DNA of 64,000 bases, from NCBI GenBank assembly GCA_017303755.1, contig JAFLBS010000003.1, positions 310,001 to 374,000 on the forward strand, given 5' to 3'. Shown one piece after another: positions 1-10,102 of this stretch (the stretch's first letter is position 1; each line of letters begins with the position of its first letter). The DNA is from Flavobacteriales bacterium (lineage in GTDB: Bacteria; Bacteroidota; Bacteroidia; Flavobacteriales; Flavobacteriaceae). A model generated the notes under the pieces. It searched no databases and was not told where the DNA came from. It saw nothing but the letters and a program-made list of their open reading frames with translations. Both the position numbers and the translations under genes were made by a program.

Positions 1-1144
1 AAGCTAAGAATAATGCACCAGGGAAGGTAATCAATGACATGATTTTATCTAAATAATCAGAAGTTTCAACACCTGGTTTAATACCTGGTATGAATCCGCT
101 GCTTCTTTTCAAATCATCAGCCATTTTATTAGTTGGAACTGTAATTGCTGTGTAAAAGAATGTGAAGATGATGATCAACAAGGCAAAAACCACATTATAC
201 CAAACACCAAACATATTACTAAAAGCACCTGCAATAGATTGAGAAGCTTCAGATTTTGACAATCCAGCTAAGGCTGCGGGAATGAACATAATTGCTTGCG
301 CAAAAATGATAGGCATTACACCTGCAGAGTTTAACTTAAGTGGAATCCATTGTCTGTTACCTCCATCTTGTTCAAATTCACCTGTCGTTGTTCTACGAGC
401 GTATTGTACTGGTATTTTTCTGATAGCCATCACAAGTAATACACAAGCGATAATTACCAATAACCAAACAATTACTTCAATAACTAATAACATTGGACCT
501 CCGTTATTATTAGTAACTCTTGAAGTAAACTCTTGAGTTAACGACTGTGGTAAACGAGCTAAAATTCCAACCATGATTAAAAGTGAAATACCGTTTCCAA
601 TACCTTTATCAGTGATTTTTTCACCTAACCACATGGCAAAAATTGTACCTGTAGTTAAGATTAAAACTGAAGAAAATAAGAATGGAAATGAATCTGCTCC
701 TAATAAAAATGCATCACTTGGAACGGTTCTGTACAAGTTGTAGATATAACTTGGTCCTTGAAGAAGGGTGATACCAATAGTTAACCAACGTGTAATCTGG
801 TTGATTTTCTTTCTACCACTTTCTCCATCTTTTTGCAATTTCTGCAAATACGGAATAGCAATACCCATTAATTGTACAACGATGGAAGCTGATATATATG
901 GCATAATTCCCAAAGCAAAAATAGATGCTTTTGAGAATGATCCGCCTGTAAACATATCAAGAATAGAACCAATACCTTCTTTAGTTTGACCTTCTAAGTT
1001 TGCCAATTGAGTTGCATCGATACCCGGAAGAGTAACGTGCGATCCAAAGCGATACACTAGAAGCAAACCTAAAGTAATAAGAATTCTATTCTTTAGTTCT
1101 TCAATTTTCCAAACATTTTTGATTGATTCAATAAAATTCTTCAT
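1..1144 (-). CDS. secY: Preprotein translocase subunit SecY (C-terminus off window)
   Basis: Channel-forming subunit of the Sec translocon in the inner membrane. Reading the minus strand from the ATG at 1144 gives MKNFIESIKNVWKIEELKNR and then about 381 codons without a stop up to the window edge, so the C-terminal part is missing here. Several long hydrophobic helices are visible, and the cytoplasmic loop with IRKIPVQYARR is typical of SecY. It starts 12 nt after rplO, the standard place at the end of the spc operon, so it is expected to be co-transcribed with the ribosomal genes. It exports, among others, the many signal-peptide proteins of this window. Confidence 0.95.
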   Translation of the reverse strand, partial: MKNFIESIKNVWKIEELKNRILITLGLLLVYRFGSHVTLPGIDATQLANLEGQTKEGIGSILDMFTGGSFSKASIFALGIMPYISASIVVQLMGIAIPYLQKLQKDGESGRKKINQITRWLTIGITLLQGPSYIYNLYRTVPSDAFLLGADSFPFLFSSVLILTTGTIFAMWLGEKITDKGIGNGISLLIMVGILARLPQSLTQEFTSRVTNNNGGPMLLVIEVIVWLLVIIACVLLVMAIRKIPVQYARRTTTGEFEQDGGNRQWIPLKLNSAGVMPIIFAQAIMFIPAALAGLSKSEASQSIAGAFSNMFGVWYNVVFALLIIIFTFFYTAITVPTNKMADDLKRSSGFIPGIKPGVETSDYLDKIMSLITFPGALFLA

Positions 1145-1156
1145 ATAGTCAGAAAA

Positions 1157-1609
1157 TTATAATGTTACTGCTTCTCCACCAGCAGCTTCGATAGCAGCTT
1201 TAGCTGTTGCAGTAAATTTGTGAGCTGTTACTTTTAATTTTGATTTTAATTCACCTCTACCTAAAACTTTTACAAGTTCATTTTTAGTAGCCAAACGAGT
1301 AGCAACTAATACTGAGAAATCTACAGTATCTGTAACAATTCCGTTATCTACTAATGATTGAAGTGTGTCAAGATTTACACCTTGATAATCAACTCTATTA
1401 ATATTTTTAAATCCAAATTTAGGAACACGTCTTTGAAGTGGCATTTGCCCTCCTTCAAAACCGATCTTTTTAGAATATCCTGAACGAGATTTAGCTCCTT
1501 TGTGACCTCTTGCAGCAGTTCCACCTTTACCTGATCCTTCTCCTCTACCTACTCTTTTGTTTTGGTTGTGTGTAGAACCTTCTGCTGGTTGTAAGTTACT
1601 TAAATTCAT
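1157..1609 (-). CDS. rplO: 50S ribosomal protein L15
   Basis: Large-subunit assembly protein L15, 150 residues, the usual length. The flexible Gly/Arg-rich N-terminus (KRVGRGEGSGKGGTAARG) and the following GFEGGQMPLQRRVPKFGF segment are diagnostic. Lies between rpmD and secY with 12-nt spacers on both sides, so it is part of the same transcript. Confidence 0.97.
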   Translation of the reverse strand: MNLSNLQPAEGSTHNQNKRVGRGEGSGKGGTAARGHKGAKSRSGYSKKIGFEGGQMPLQRRVPKFGFKNINRVDYQGVNLDTLQSLVDNGIVTDTVDFSVLVATRLATKNELVKVLGRGELKSKLKVTAHKFTATAKAAIEAAGGEAVTL

Positions 1610-1621
1610 AGTTTATTGTTA

Positions 1622-1804
1622 TTATTTAGCTTCTTCTACAGAAACTAAGTGTTTTACTTTATTTACCATTCCAAGGATAGTTGAAGAAGCATCATGCTCA
1701 ACAGTTTGTCCTAGTCTTTTTAGACCTAAAGCCACTAATGTTCTCTTTTGTGTTTGAGGACAATTAATTTGACTTCTTACTTGTTTTACTATAATCTTTG
1801 CCAT
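1622..1804 (-). CDS. rpmD: 50S ribosomal protein L30
   Basis: Small large-subunit protein L30, 60 residues, single L30 domain starting AKIIVKQVRSQINCP and containing the family pattern TLVALGLKRLGQTV. Position between rpsE and rplO is the conserved spc-operon position. L30 is absent from some bacterial groups, so its presence is worth recording. Confidence 0.95.
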   Translation of the reverse strand: MAKIIVKQVRSQINCPQTQKRTLVALGLKRLGQTVEHDASSTILGMVNKVKHLVSVEEAK

Positions 1805-1815
1805 ATTTCCTTGAA

Positions 1816-2340
1816 TTAACCTTTAAATACTTTTTCTAAAGAAACACCTCTTTGTTTAGCTACAGTGTGAGCACTTCTCATTTGAAGTAATGCGTCAAAA
1901 GTTGCTTTTACCACGTTATGTGGATTAGATGATCCTTGAGATTTTGATAATACATCGTGAATACCTACTGATTCTAATACTGAACGAACAGCACCACCAG
2001 CAATAACTCCTGTACCGTGAGATGCAGGCATTAAGAATACACGTGCTCCACCAAATTTACCTTTTTGTTCGTGAGGAACTGATTGACCACTTAAAGGAAT
2101 TCTAACTAAGTTTTTCTTTGCATCTTCTACTGCTTTTGCAATAGCTTCAGAAACATCTTTAGATTTTCCTAATCCGTGTCCAACTACTCCGTTTTCATCA
2201 CCTACAACAACAATAGCAGAAAAGCCGAAAGCTCTACCTCCTTTTGTTACTTTGGTAACACGATTTACACTTACCAAACGATCTTTTAATTCAAGACCAC
2301 TCGGTTTTACTAACTCTACGTTTTTGTATTTATGATACAT
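1816..2340 (-). CDS. rpsE: 30S ribosomal protein S5
   Basis: Small-subunit protein S5, 174 residues, involved in decoding fidelity and mRNA helicase activity at the entry tunnel. The N-terminal double-stranded-RNA-binding-like half has [20 protein letters not shown] and the C-terminal half has [20 protein letters not shown], both hallmark segments. Only 6 nt separate it from rplR upstream. Confidence 0.97.
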   Translation of the reverse strand: MYHKYKNVELVKPSGLELKDRLVSVNRVTKVTKGGRAFGFSAIVVVGDENGVVGHGLGKSKDVSEAIAKAVEDAKKNLVRIPLSGQSVPHEQKGKFGGARVFLMPASHGTGVIAGGAVRSVLESVGIHDVLSKSQGSSNPHNVVKATFDALLQMRSAHTVAKQRGVSLEKVFKG

Positions 2341-2346
2341 AATTTC

Positions 2347-2700
2347 TTAGAATTTAAGTCCAGCTGCTCTAGCGCCTTCTGCTAATGATTTAATACGTCC
2401 GTGATATAAATAACCTCCTCTATCGAAAGTTACAGTTTCAATCCCAGCTTTTAACGCTTTTTCAGCAACAAGTTTACCTACTTCAGTTGCAATTTCTACG
2501 TTTGTCCCTGTCAAGTTAACTCCTTTATCTCTTGATGAAGTAGCTAATAATGTAACTCCATTGACATCGTCAATAAGTTGGGCATAGATTTCTTTATTAC
2601 TTCTGAATACAGAAAGTCTTGGTTTAGTAGCAGTACCACTAACAATCTTTCTAATTCTAAACTTGATTCTTTGTCTTCTTTCAGATTTTGATAATGACAT
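2347..2700 (-). CDS. rplR: 50S ribosomal protein L18
   Basis: 5S-rRNA-binding protein L18, 117 residues. Basic N-terminus ([18 protein letters not shown]) followed by the conserved [19 protein letters not shown] strand and ending [19 protein letters not shown]. Typical length and place between rplF and rpsE. Confidence 0.97.
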   Translation of the reverse strand: MSLSKSERRQRIKFRIRKIVSGTATKPRLSVFRSNKEIYAQLIDDVNGVTLLATSSRDKGVNLTGTNVEIATEVGKLVAEKALKAGIETVTFDRGGYLYHGRIKSLAEGARAAGLKF

Positions 2701-2711
2701 AATCTCTATTT

Positions 2712-3254
2712 TTAAGCTGATTTACCTGCTTTTCTTCTTAACTCTTCTCCTACAAACTTGATACCTTTTCCTTTGTAAGGTTCTGGTTTACGGAAACCTC
2801 TAATTTTAGCCGTAATTTGACCTAAAAGTTGTTTGTCGTATGACGTAAGTTTTACGATAGGATTTTTACCTTTCTCAGAAATAGTTTCTAAAGTAACTTC
2901 TGGAGCTACTTCTAAAACGATATTGTGAGAAAAACCTAGAGCTAAATCAAGTTTTTGACCTTGATTAGATGCTCTATATCCTACACCTACTAATTCTAAT
3001 TCATTCGTGAAACCTGTAGATACACCTAAAATCATGTTATTGATTAATGATCTGTACAAACCGTGTTTCGCTCTATGATCTTTGCTATCAGAAGGTCGTT
3101 CAACGATAACTTGACCTTCTTCAACTTTTACTGTTACATCTGCGTAATCTTGTACAAGTTGACCTAATTTTCCTTTTACAGTAACTGTGTTTTCGTTAAC
3201 ATCAACAGTTACACCTGCAGGAATTGAAATTGGATTTTTACCTATTCTTGACAT
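2712..3254 (-). CDS. rplF: 50S ribosomal protein L6
   Basis: Large-subunit protein L6, 180 residues, two tandem L6 domains. N-terminal [15 protein letters not shown] and C-terminal [18 protein letters not shown] match the family. Located near the GTPase-associated region of the ribosome where elongation factors such as FusA, encoded upstream in this cluster, act. Confidence 0.97.
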   Translation of the reverse strand: MSRIGKNPISIPAGVTVDVNENTVTVKGKLGQLVQDYADVTVKVEEGQVIVERPSDSKDHRAKHGLYRSLINNMILGVSTGFTNELELVGVGYRASNQGQKLDLALGFSHNIVLEVAPEVTLETISEKGKNPIVKLTSYDKQLLGQITAKIRGFRKPEPYKGKGIKFVGEELRRKAGKSA

Positions 3255-3268
3255 TGTTTAACTGTTTT

Positions 3269-3667
3269 TTAGTATACGTAACAAATTACTTCTCCACCTA
3301 CATTTAATTGCTTAGCTTGTTTTCCTGTCATCAAACCTTTTGATGTAGAAACGATAGCAATTCCTAATCCGTTAAGGATTCTAGGTAACTTTGAAGCACC
3401 TGCGTACTTACGTAAACCTGGTTTACTAATTCTTTGGATATCTTTAATTACTGACTCTTTAGTATCTTTATCATACTTAAGAGCGATTTTGATAGTTCCT
3501 TGTACAGTACTATCGTCAAATTTGTAGCTTAAGATATATCCTTGATCGAATAAAATCTTTGTGATTTCTTTTTTCAAGTTAGATGCTGGAATTTCAACCA
3601 CTTTGTGATTGGCTCTCACTGCATTTCTAACTCTCGTAAGATAATCTGCAATTGGATCTGTATACAT
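3269..3667 (-). CDS. rpsH: 30S ribosomal protein S8
   Basis: Primary 16S rRNA-binding protein S8, 132 residues, beginning MYTDPIADYLTRVRNA and ending NVGGEVICYVY as in the family. In Escherichia coli S8 is the autogenous repressor of the spc operon. Here rpsH is preceded by an unusually long 140-nt spacer (3668-3807) containing a strong hairpin, so a local regulatory element in front of this particular gene is plausible (see the hairpin entry). Confidence 0.97.
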   Translation of the reverse strand: MYTDPIADYLTRVRNAVRANHKVVEIPASNLKKEITKILFDQGYILSYKFDDSTVQGTIKIALKYDKDTKESVIKDIQRISKPGLRKYAGASKLPRILNGLGIAIVSTSKGLMTGKQAKQLNVGGEVICYVY

Positions 3668-3741
3668 ATTTATTAAATTGTGGCAACGGTTTTCAATAGA
3701 ACTATTCTACTGAACCTGAAGCCATTAAACTCTTATTTTAA

Positions 3742-3795
3742 AGCAGATAATTGCACGTTCCCGGCAAAAATCCGGCAAATGTACAATTATCTGCT
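3742..3795 (-). promoter_or_regulatory. Hairpin in the rpsN-rpsH spacer, candidate ribosomal-protein leader
   Basis: Perfect 12-bp inverted repeat (3742-3753 AGCAGATAATTG with 3784-3795 CAATTATCTGCT). Read as minus-strand RNA the stem extends to 15 bp because UAC pairs with GUG through one G-U wobble, which would be a mismatch on the other strand; this favours a structure in the operon mRNA. The 24-nt loop contains two copies of TTTGCCGG whose CCGG parts could pair with each other. It sits about 75 nt upstream of the rpsH start in an otherwise tightly packed operon. No U-tract follows directly, so a terminator is less likely. Regulation by S8 or another ribosomal protein is inference only. 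Confidence 0.5.
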
Positions 3796-3807
3796 GAAAT
3801 ATACTAA

Positions 3808-4077
3808 CTACCAGCTAGCTTTTTTCACACCTGGAATTAATCCTTGGTTAGCCATTTCACGGAAAGTTACACGTGAAATACCGAATTGACGCATATACCC
3901 TCTTGGTCTTCCTGTTAATTTACAACGATTGTGTAAACGAACTGGTGAAGCATTTTTCGGTAATTTTTGTAGGCCTTCATAATCTCCAGCTTCTAATAAA
4001 GCTTTTCTTTTCTCAGCATACTTTGCTACCGTTTTTTCTCTTTTCACCTCGCGGGCTTTCATTGATTCTTTAGCCAT
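3808..4077 (-). CDS. rpsN: 30S ribosomal protein S14 (zinc-free form)
   Basis: Small-subunit protein S14, 89 residues. Conserved C-terminal core [20 protein letters not shown]. Only one cysteine is present, so the CxxC zinc ribbon of the short S14 type is missing and this is the long, zinc-independent type. Follows rplE after 3 nt; a 140-nt spacer then separates it from rpsH. Confidence 0.97.
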   Translation of the reverse strand: MAKESMKAREVKREKTVAKYAEKRKALLEAGDYEGLQKLPKNASPVRLHNRCKLTGRPRGYMRQFGISRVTFREMANQGLIPGVKKASW

Positions 4078-4080
4078 ATC

Positions 4081-4632
4081 TTAATTCTTTTTAAAAGGTA
4101 AACCTAATTCTGCTAATAATGATTTTGCTTCTGTATCTGTGCTTGCAGTAGTAACAAAAGTAATGTCCATACCTGATATTTTGTTTACTTTATCAATATC
4201 AATTTCTGGGAAAATGATTTGTTCCAAAACACCTAAGTTGTAGTTACCTCTACCGTCAAAACCAGTTGACTTAATTCCGCTAAAATCTCTAACTCGTGGT
4301 AAAGCTGAAGTAATAAGTCTATCTAAAAACTCATACATTCTTTCACCTCTAAGAGTTACTTTAGCTCCAATCGGCATTCCTTTTCTTAGTTTGAATGACG
4401 CTACGTCTTTTTTAGAGATAGTTGCTACTGCTTTTTGACCTGTAATTTTTGTTAGTTCTTCTACTGCGTAGTCAACTAATTTTTTATCAGATACAGCTGC
4501 ACCTACTCCACGGCTAATAACAATTTTTTCCAATTTTGGAACTTGCATTACGTTTTTGTAGCCGAACTCTTCTTTAAGAGCAGCAATTACTCTACTCTTA
4601 TATTCTTCCTTTAGTCTAGGTATATATGCCAT
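4081..4632 (-). CDS. rplE: 50S ribosomal protein L5
   Basis: 5S-rRNA-binding protein L5, 183 residues. Conserved [20 protein letters not shown] and [20 protein letters not shown] segments are present. Directly follows rplX (2 nt) and precedes rpsN, the normal spc order. Confidence 0.97.
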   Translation of the reverse strand: MAYIPRLKEEYKSRVIAALKEEFGYKNVMQVPKLEKIVISRGVGAAVSDKKLVDYAVEELTKITGQKAVATISKKDVASFKLRKGMPIGAKVTLRGERMYEFLDRLITSALPRVRDFSGIKSTGFDGRGNYNLGVLEQIIFPEIDIDKVNKISGMDITFVTTASTDTEAKSLLAELGLPFKKN

Positions 4633-4634
4633 AA

Positions 4635-4952
4635 CTATAATACTTGATTAGATTTTTTTGAAAATCTCACTTTCTTATCTCCTTCCACTCTTACTCCTGT
4701 TTTTGTAGCTTCTTTAGATTTTGGATCTATCAAAGACAAATTAGAAATATGAATAGGAGCTTCTTTCTTCACGATTCCACCTTGAGGGTTTTTAGCACTT
4801 GGTTTCGTGTGTTTTGAAACCATGTTAGTACCTTCAACAATCGCTTTATTATTCTCACGGTCAACTTTAAGAACTTTACCTTCAGCACCTTTATGGTCTC
4901 CAGCAATAACTCTTACTACGTCGCCTGATTTGATTTTTAACTTTGTCATCAT
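4635..4952 (-). CDS. rplX: 50S ribosomal protein L24
   Basis: Assembly-initiating protein L24, 105 residues, with the N-terminal KOW motif [19 protein letters not shown]. Two adjacent ATG codons (4952 and 4949) are possible starts; the second gives the usual [11 protein letters not shown]-terminus. Confidence 0.96.
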   Translation of the reverse strand: MMTKLKIKSGDVVRVIAGDHKGAEGKVLKVDRENNKAIVEGTNMVSKHTKPSAKNPQGGIVKKEAPIHISNLSLIDPKSKEATKTGVRVEGDKKVRFSKKSNQVL

Positions 4953-4960
4953 TAATCGAA

Positions 4961-5329
4961 TTAAAGCACTTCAGGTGCTAATGATACAATTTTCATGAAT
5001 TGTTTTTCACGAAGTTCTCTGGCAACCGGACCAAAAACACGAGTTCCTCTCATTTCACCTGCAGCATTCAACAATACACATGCGTTATCGTCGAATCTGA
5101 TATATGATCCATCAGCTCTTCTCACTTCTTTTTTGGTACGTACAACAACTGCAGTTGATACAGCACCTTTTTTCACGTTTCCGTTTGGTGTTGCGTCTTT
5201 AATTGAAACTACAATTTTATCTCCAACAGAGGCATAACGACGTTTCGTTCCTCCTAAAACACGGATAGTCAAAACTTCTTTTGCTCCTGTGTTATCTGCT
5301 ACTTTTAATCTTGATTCCTGTTGTACCAT
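4961..5329 (-). CDS. rplN: 50S ribosomal protein L14
   Basis: Large-subunit protein L14, 122 residues, canonical N-terminus [19 protein letters not shown] and C-terminal [15 protein letters not shown]. Contributes to the intersubunit bridge with 16S rRNA. Follows rpsQ after 2 nt. Confidence 0.98.
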
Positions 5330-5331
5330 AA

Positions 5332-5589
5332 CTATTTCGCTCTTTCAATGATTTCAACTAATCTCCAACATTTAGATTTTGATAAAGGTCGTGTTTCCAT
5401 GATCTTTACTGTATCACCAATGTTACAGTCATTTGTTTCGTCGTGTGCAACGTATTTTTTAGTTTTTAACACGAACTTACCGTATAATGGGTGTTTTACT
5501 CTACGAGTTTCAGAAACAACAATAGATTTTTCCATTTTGTTACTGGTTACAACACCAACTCTTTCTTTTCTTAAATTTCTTTTTTCCAT
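5332..5589 (-). CDS. rpsQ: 30S ribosomal protein S17
   Basis: Primary 16S-rRNA binder S17, 85 residues, OB-fold. Contains [19 protein letters not shown] and the C-terminal [19 protein letters not shown]-like segment (here [16 protein letters not shown]). Normal place between rpmC and rplN. Confidence 0.97.
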   Translation of the reverse strand: MEKRNLRKERVGVVTSNKMEKSIVVSETRRVKHPLYGKFVLKTKKYVAHDETNDCNIGDTVKIMETRPLSKSKCWRLVEIIERAK

Positions 5590-5602
5590 CTTTTCAGCGA
5601 GA

Positions 5603-5791
5603 TTATAGTTCTCTTTTGCTTAATTCAGTTGCCAATCTTGCTACCGATCTTCTTACAAATTTAATCTGTAATGGGTTTTGGATTGGTGAAATCGCGTGAG
5701 CCGTTCTTAATTCGGCATATGTTTTTTTTAACTGACTAAGTTTTTCTTGTAACTCAGCTGTAGACAGACCAATAATTTCTGATTGTTTCAT
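5603..5791 (-). CDS. rpmC: 50S ribosomal protein L29
   Basis: Exit-tunnel protein L29, 62 residues, two-helix hairpin. The pattern [20 protein letters not shown] followed by IRRS-like [18 protein letters not shown] fits the family. L29 with L23 forms the docking site for nascent-chain factors. Confidence 0.95.
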   Translation of the reverse strand: MKQSEIIGLSTAELQEKLSQLKKTYAELRTAHAISPIQNPLQIKFVRRSVARLATELSKREL

Positions 5792-5803
5792 AATTTATAG
5801 ATA

Positions 5804-6223
5804 TTATGCTTCGAAATCTCTAGCAACAACAAACTTAGTTTTAACTGGAAGCTTTTGAGCAGCTAAGCGTAACGCTTCTTTAGCTACTGACAAAGGCACA
5901 CCTCCAACTTCAAACATAATTCTTCCGGGTTTAACAACGGCAGCCCAATATTCAACGGCTCCTTTACCTTTACCCATACGTACTTCAAGAGGTTTCTTTG
6001 TTATAGGTTTATCTGGGAAAATGTTGATCCATAATTGACCTTCTCTTTTCATAAAACGAGTTGCTGCAATACGAGCTGCCTCAATTTGACGAGAAGTTAA
6101 AAATGCTGAATCCAACGATTTGATTCCAAACATTCCACTTGAAAGTAAGTGTCCTCTTTGAGCAACACCTTTCATTCTACCTTTTTGTACCTTACGGTAT
6201 TTTGTTCTTTTAGGCTGTAACAT
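5804..6223 (-). CDS. rplP: 50S ribosomal protein L16
   Basis: Large-subunit protein L16, 139 residues, near the A-site tRNA. N-terminus [19 protein letters not shown] and the segment [19 protein letters not shown] are diagnostic. Between rpsC and rpmC. Confidence 0.98.
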   Translation of the reverse strand: MLQPKRTKYRKVQKGRMKGVAQRGHLLSSGMFGIKSLDSAFLTSRQIEAARIAATRFMKREGQLWINIFPDKPITKKPLEVRMGKGKGAVEYWAAVVKPGRIMFEVGGVPLSVAKEALRLAAQKLPVKTKFVVARDFEA

Positions 6224-6242
6224 TTTTCTTTAATTTAAAAAA

Positions 6243-6986
6243 TTACTTTCTTTTACGAGGATTTGATTTACCATTTGGTTTTCCTCCTCTTGGAGCATCA
6301 CCACCTTTACCTGCAGAAGCTTGTTTTTTATCCATTCCAACAAGTGGAGATAAATCACGTTTTCCGTAAACTTCACCTTTCATGATCCATACTTTGATAC
6401 CCATTCTACCATAAGTAGTGTGAGCTTCACCAAGAGCATAATCAATATCGGCTCTGAAAGTTGATAGAGGAATTCTACCTTCTTTGAACATTTCAGAACG
6501 TGCCATTTCAGCACCATTCAAACGACCTGAAATCATCACTTTGATACCCTCTGCATTCATACGCATTGCTGCTGCGATAGCCATTTTAATAGCTCTTCTG
6601 TATGAAATACGGCTTTCAATTTGACGAGCGATACTTGTTGCAACTAAATAAGCATCTAACTCTGGTCTTTTAATTTCAAAGATGTTGATTTGAACCTCTT
6701 TGTCAGTAATTTTCTTAAGTTCTTCTTTCAACTTGTCTACCTCTTGACCGCCTTTACCAATAATGATACCTGGACGAGCCGTTGTGATAGTAACGGTTAC
6801 AAGTTTCAAAGTTCTCTCGATGATTACTTTTGATACACTAGCTTTTGATAAACGAGCGTGGATATACTTTCTGATTTTGTGATCTTCAGCGATTTTATCA
6901 CCGTAGTCATTACCACCATACCAGTTTGAATCCCATCCTCTAATGATACCAAGGCGATTTCCAATTGGATTTGTCTTTTGTCCCAT
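6243..6986 (-). CDS. rpsC: 30S ribosomal protein S3
   Basis: Small-subunit protein S3, 247 residues, at the mRNA entry site. Shows a KH type-2 domain with the [18 protein letters not shown] loop, the C-terminal S3 domain with [20 protein letters not shown], and a basic low-complexity tail ([20 protein letters not shown]). Position after rplV is conserved. Confidence 0.98.
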   Translation of the reverse strand: MGQKTNPIGNRLGIIRGWDSNWYGGNDYGDKIAEDHKIRKYIHARLSKASVSKVIIERTLKLVTVTITTARPGIIIGKGGQEVDKLKEELKKITDKEVQINIFEIKRPELDAYLVATSIARQIESRISYRRAIKMAIAAAMRMNAEGIKVMISGRLNGAEMARSEMFKEGRIPLSTFRADIDYALGEAHTTYGRMGIKVWIMKGEVYGKRDLSPLVGMDKKQASAGKGGDAPRGGKPNGKSNPRKRK

Positions 6987-6994
6987 ACTGTTTA

Positions 6995-7405
6995 TTAATT
7001 ACTTTGTGTGTTATCTAATTGTCCTAATACGATAGTAACGTGATTAGAACGTTTTCTAATTCTGTGTGCTCTTCCTTGTGGAGCTGGACGAAGTCTTTTC
7101 AACATCATTCCACCATCCACAGTGATTGTTTTAACAAATAAGCCTGCTTCTGCAACATTACCTTCACTATTTTTTTGCTCCCAATTGTTGATTGCAGATA
7201 ATAATAGTTTCTCTAATTTGCGTGAAGCTTCTTTTGAGCTAAATCTTAAAATATTTAAAGCTCTTTCCACTTTCTGACCTCTTACCAAGTCTGCTACTAA
7301 GCGCATTTTTCTAGGCGAAGTAGGGCAGTTATTCAATTTCGCGAAAGCAATAGACTTATTAGCCTCTTTTCTCGCATCTGCTGTTTCTCTTTTACGAACT
7401 CCCAT
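6995..7405 (-). CDS. rplV: 50S ribosomal protein L22
   Basis: Tunnel-wall protein L22, 136 residues. Contains [20 protein letters not shown] and the loop [20 protein letters not shown] that reaches into the exit tunnel. No obvious macrolide-resistance-type insertion or deletion is apparent in the loop by eye. Confidence 0.97.
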   Translation of the reverse strand: MGVRKRETADARKEANKSIAFAKLNNCPTSPRKMRLVADLVRGQKVERALNILRFSSKEASRKLEKLLLSAINNWEQKNSEGNVAEAGLFVKTITVDGGMMLKRLRPAPQGRAHRIRKRSNHVTIVLGQLDNTQSN

Positions 7406-7411
7406 TGCTTC

Positions 7412-7690
7412 TTATTTTTTACCTTTATTTTTTGCTCCAGCGTGACCTCTAAAAGATCGTGTTGGTGAAAATTCTCCTAATTTGTGTCCTACCATGTTCT
7501 CAGTCACATAAACTGGAACAAATTGACGACCATTGTGAACTGCGATAGTTTGCCCAACGAAATCTGGTGTAATCATAGAAGCTCTAGACCAAGTCTTAAC
7601 AACTCCTTTATTTCCTCCAGCGATATTTTCTTGAACTTTTTTATCTAATTTATAGTGTACAAAAGGTCCTTTTTTTAATGAACGTGCCAT
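7412..7690 (-). CDS. rpsS: 30S ribosomal protein S19
   Basis: Head protein S19, 92 residues, starting [15 protein letters not shown] and carrying the conserved [18 protein letters not shown]. Standard place between rplB and rplV. Confidence 0.98.
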   Translation of the reverse strand: MARSLKKGPFVHYKLDKKVQENIAGGNKGVVKTWSRASMITPDFVGQTIAVHNGRQFVPVYVTENMVGHKLGEFSPTRSFRGHAGAKNKGKK

Positions 7691-7700
7691 GTCTATCTAA

Positions 7701-8525
7701 TTATTTCTTTCTGCGTTCAACAATATACTTATTACTCGGGTTAACTTTAGAACGAGTTCTATACCCTTTTGCAGGAAGACCTTTTCTAGAGCGTGGGTGA
7801 CCTCCAGAAGAACGTCCTTCTCCACCACCCATTGGGTGATCAACAGGGTTCATTGCAACTGGTCTTGTTCTTGGTCTTCTTCCTAACCATCTACTTCTAC
7901 CTGCTTTACCAGATACAATTAATTGGTGATCAGAATTTGAAACTGCTCCAATAGTTGCAGTACAAGTTAACAAGATCAATCTTGTTTCACCTGAAGGCAT
8001 TTTGATTGTAGCATATTTTCCATCTCTCGCCATTAACTGAGCAAAAGTACCTGCACTTCTAGCGATTGTAGCACCTTGACCTGGACGTAATTCAATACAA
8101 GAAATAACTGTTCCCAAAGGAATTTTACTTAATGGTAATGAATTTCCAATTTCTGGAGCTGCATCTTCACCAGATACAACAGTTTGCCCAACTTGTAAAC
8201 CATTTTGAGCAATAATGTACGTTTTTTCTCCATCAGCATACCAAAGTAATGCGATAAAAGCCGTTCTGTTTGGATCGTACTCGATAGATTTTACTGTAGC
8301 AGGAATTCCAGCTTTAGTTCTTTTAAAATCAATGATACGATACTTTTGTTTGTGACCACCGCCTGTATAACGCATGGTCATTTTTCCTTGACTATTTCTA
8401 CCTCCTGAGTTATTTTTCGGTGCGATTAATGAACGCTCCGGCTTATCAGTTGTAATGGCGTCAAAACCATTCACAACTCTAAAACGCTGACCCGGGGTAA
8501 TAGGTTTTAATTTTCTTACTGACAT
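7701..8525 (-). CDS. rplB: 50S ribosomal protein L2
   Basis: Large-subunit protein L2, 274 residues, needed for subunit association and peptidyl transfer. The C-terminal [19 protein letters not shown] segment with the functionally important histidine is intact. Ten nucleotides separate it from rpsS. Confidence 0.98.
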   Translation of the reverse strand: MSVRKLKPITPGQRFRVVNGFDAITTDKPERSLIAPKNNSGGRNSQGKMTMRYTGGGHKQKYRIIDFKRTKAGIPATVKSIEYDPNRTAFIALLWYADGEKTYIIAQNGLQVGQTVVSGEDAAPEIGNSLPLSKIPLGTVISCIELRPGQGATIARSAGTFAQLMARDGKYATIKMPSGETRLILLTCTATIGAVSNSDHQLIVSGKAGRSRWLGRRPRTRPVAMNPVDHPMGGGEGRSSGGHPRSRKGLPAKGYRTRSKVNPSNKYIVERRKK

Positions 8526-8534
8526 CTTATACTT

Positions 8535-8825
8535 CTAGATATTGTTGTAAAAATCGATTGTTTCTCCTTCTTGTACTTGTACAATTGCTTTTTTGTAAGC
8601 AGCTGTCTTTCCACTGATTAAACCACTCTTAGTGTATTTAGTTGATCGGTCTGGTCTTACGTTCATTGTATTAACAGCTACAATATTTACTCCATAAGCA
8701 GCTTCAATAGCTTTCTTAATTTGTATTTTGTTAGCTCTTCTATCAACAACGAAACCAAAGCGATTTGAAATTTCACTTTCTTTGGTTATTTTTTCAGTAA
8801 TTATAGGTTTAATTATGATACTCAT
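8535..8825 (-). CDS. rplW: 50S ribosomal protein L23
   Basis: Exit-tunnel rim protein L23, 96 residues, docking site for trigger factor and SRP. N-terminal IIKPIITEKITKESEISNRF and RANKIQIKKAIEAAYGVNIV match the family. Follows rplD after 6 nt. Confidence 0.97.
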   Translation of the reverse strand: MSIIIKPIITEKITKESEISNRFGFVVDRRANKIQIKKAIEAAYGVNIVAVNTMNVRPDRSTKYTKSGLISGKTAAYKKAIVQVQEGETIDFYNNI

Positions 8826-8831
8826 GGCCTA

Positions 8832-9461
8832 TTACTTGCTTAAATTTTCTTCAATTCCTTCTAAAGAACCCTCTAAAAGCACTAAATTATTCGCGTTTAA
8901 AATTGCGTAAGTGCTTAATTCTGAGTTAGTTACCACGTTAGAAGCCTTTAAATTGCGTGACGACAAATATACATTTTTATTTGAATCACCCAACACTATT
9001 AAAGATTTTTTATTTTCCAAACCTAAAGCACCTAAAAATGAAATGAATTTTTTAGTACTTGGAGCTTCGAATGTAAAATCTTCAACTACGATCAAATTTG
9101 ATTCTTTTGCTTTTAAAGAGAAAGCTGATTTACGAGCTAAACGTTTTAAGCTTTTGTTCAATTTGAAAGAGTAGCTTCTTGGTCTTGGTCCGAAAATCGT
9201 ACCACCACCTTTGAAAACCGGACTTTTTGCGCTACCTGCACGAGCAGTACCAGTTCCTTTTTGTTTTTTAATCTTGCGTGTACTACCAGCAACTTCAGCT
9301 CTTTCTTTAGCTTTGTGAGTTCCTTGTCTTTGATTTGCTAAGTATTGCTTAACATCAAGATACACTGCGTGATTATTTGGTTCTATACCAAATACTGAAT
9401 CCGAAAGTTGTACTTTTCTTCCAGTTTCTTTTCCGTTGATATCTAAAACTTTTACTTCCAT
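8832..9461 (-). CDS. rplD: 50S ribosomal protein L4
   Basis: Tunnel protein L4, 209 residues. The extended-loop region has KQKGTGTARAGSAKSPVFKG and FGPRPRSYSFKLNKSLKRLA. The start codon overlaps the rplC stop by one base (TAATG), suggesting translational coupling. In Escherichia coli L4 is the autogenous repressor of the S10 operon; nothing here shows whether that applies. Confidence 0.97.
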   Translation of the reverse strand: MEVKVLDINGKETGRKVQLSDSVFGIEPNNHAVYLDVKQYLANQRQGTHKAKERAEVAGSTRKIKKQKGTGTARAGSAKSPVFKGGGTIFGPRPRSYSFKLNKSLKRLARKSAFSLKAKESNLIVVEDFTFEAPSTKKFISFLGALGLENKKSLIVLGDSNKNVYLSSRNLKASNVVTNSELSTYAILNANNLVLLEGSLEGIEENLSK

Positions 9462-10078
9462 TACTTCTGAATGATTACATAAGAGTTTTTGTGTCCAGGA
9501 ATAGCTCCTTTAATCACAAGTAAGTTCTTTTCAGAAACTACTTTCAAAACTCTAAGATTTTGTACTTTAACATTTTCGCCTCCCATTCTTCCAGCCATAC
9601 GCATTCCTTTGAATACTCTAGATGGATAAGAAGACGCTCCTACAGAACCTGGTGCTCTTAAACGGTTGTGTTGACCATGCGTTGCTTGTCCAACCCCACC
9701 AAATCCGTGACGTTTAACAACTCCTTGAAAACCTTTACCTTTGGATACACCTTGTACATCCACAAATTCACCTTCGCTGAATACATCCACAGTGATATTA
9801 TCACCTAATTTGTACTCTTCTTCAAATCCTTGGAATTCAACGACTTTTTTCTTAGCAGAAGTACCCGCTTTTTTAAAGTGACCTAAGTCAGCTTTAGTAG
9901 CATGTTTTTCTGTTTTGTCATCGAAACCAAGTTGAAGAGCTTCATACCCGTCAACCTCTTTGGTTCTGACTTGGGTAACGACACAAGGTCCAGCTTCGAT
10001 TACAGTACAAGGAATGTTTTTCCCGTTCTCATCGAAAATACTGGTCATGCCGATTTTTCTTCCAATTAACCCAGACAT
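9461..10078 (-). CDS. rplC: 50S ribosomal protein L3
   Basis: Large-subunit protein L3, 205 residues, one of the first assembly proteins. Starts [20 protein letters not shown], contains [20 protein letters not shown] and [15 protein letters not shown]. Preceded by a 98-nt spacer, long for this cluster, that holds repeated and mutually complementary segments (see next entry). Confidence 0.98.
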   Translation of the reverse strand: MSGLIGRKIGMTSIFDENGKNIPCTVIEAGPCVVTQVRTKEVDGYEALQLGFDDKTEKHATKADLGHFKKAGTSAKKKVVEFQGFEEEYKLGDNITVDVFSEGEFVDVQGVSKGKGFQGVVKRHGFGGVGQATHGQHNRLRAPGSVGASSYPSRVFKGMRMAGRMGGENVKVQNLRVLKVVSEKNLLVIKGAIPGHKNSYVIIQK

Positions 10079-10102
10079 AATTATTATTTATTGATTATTA
10101 AA

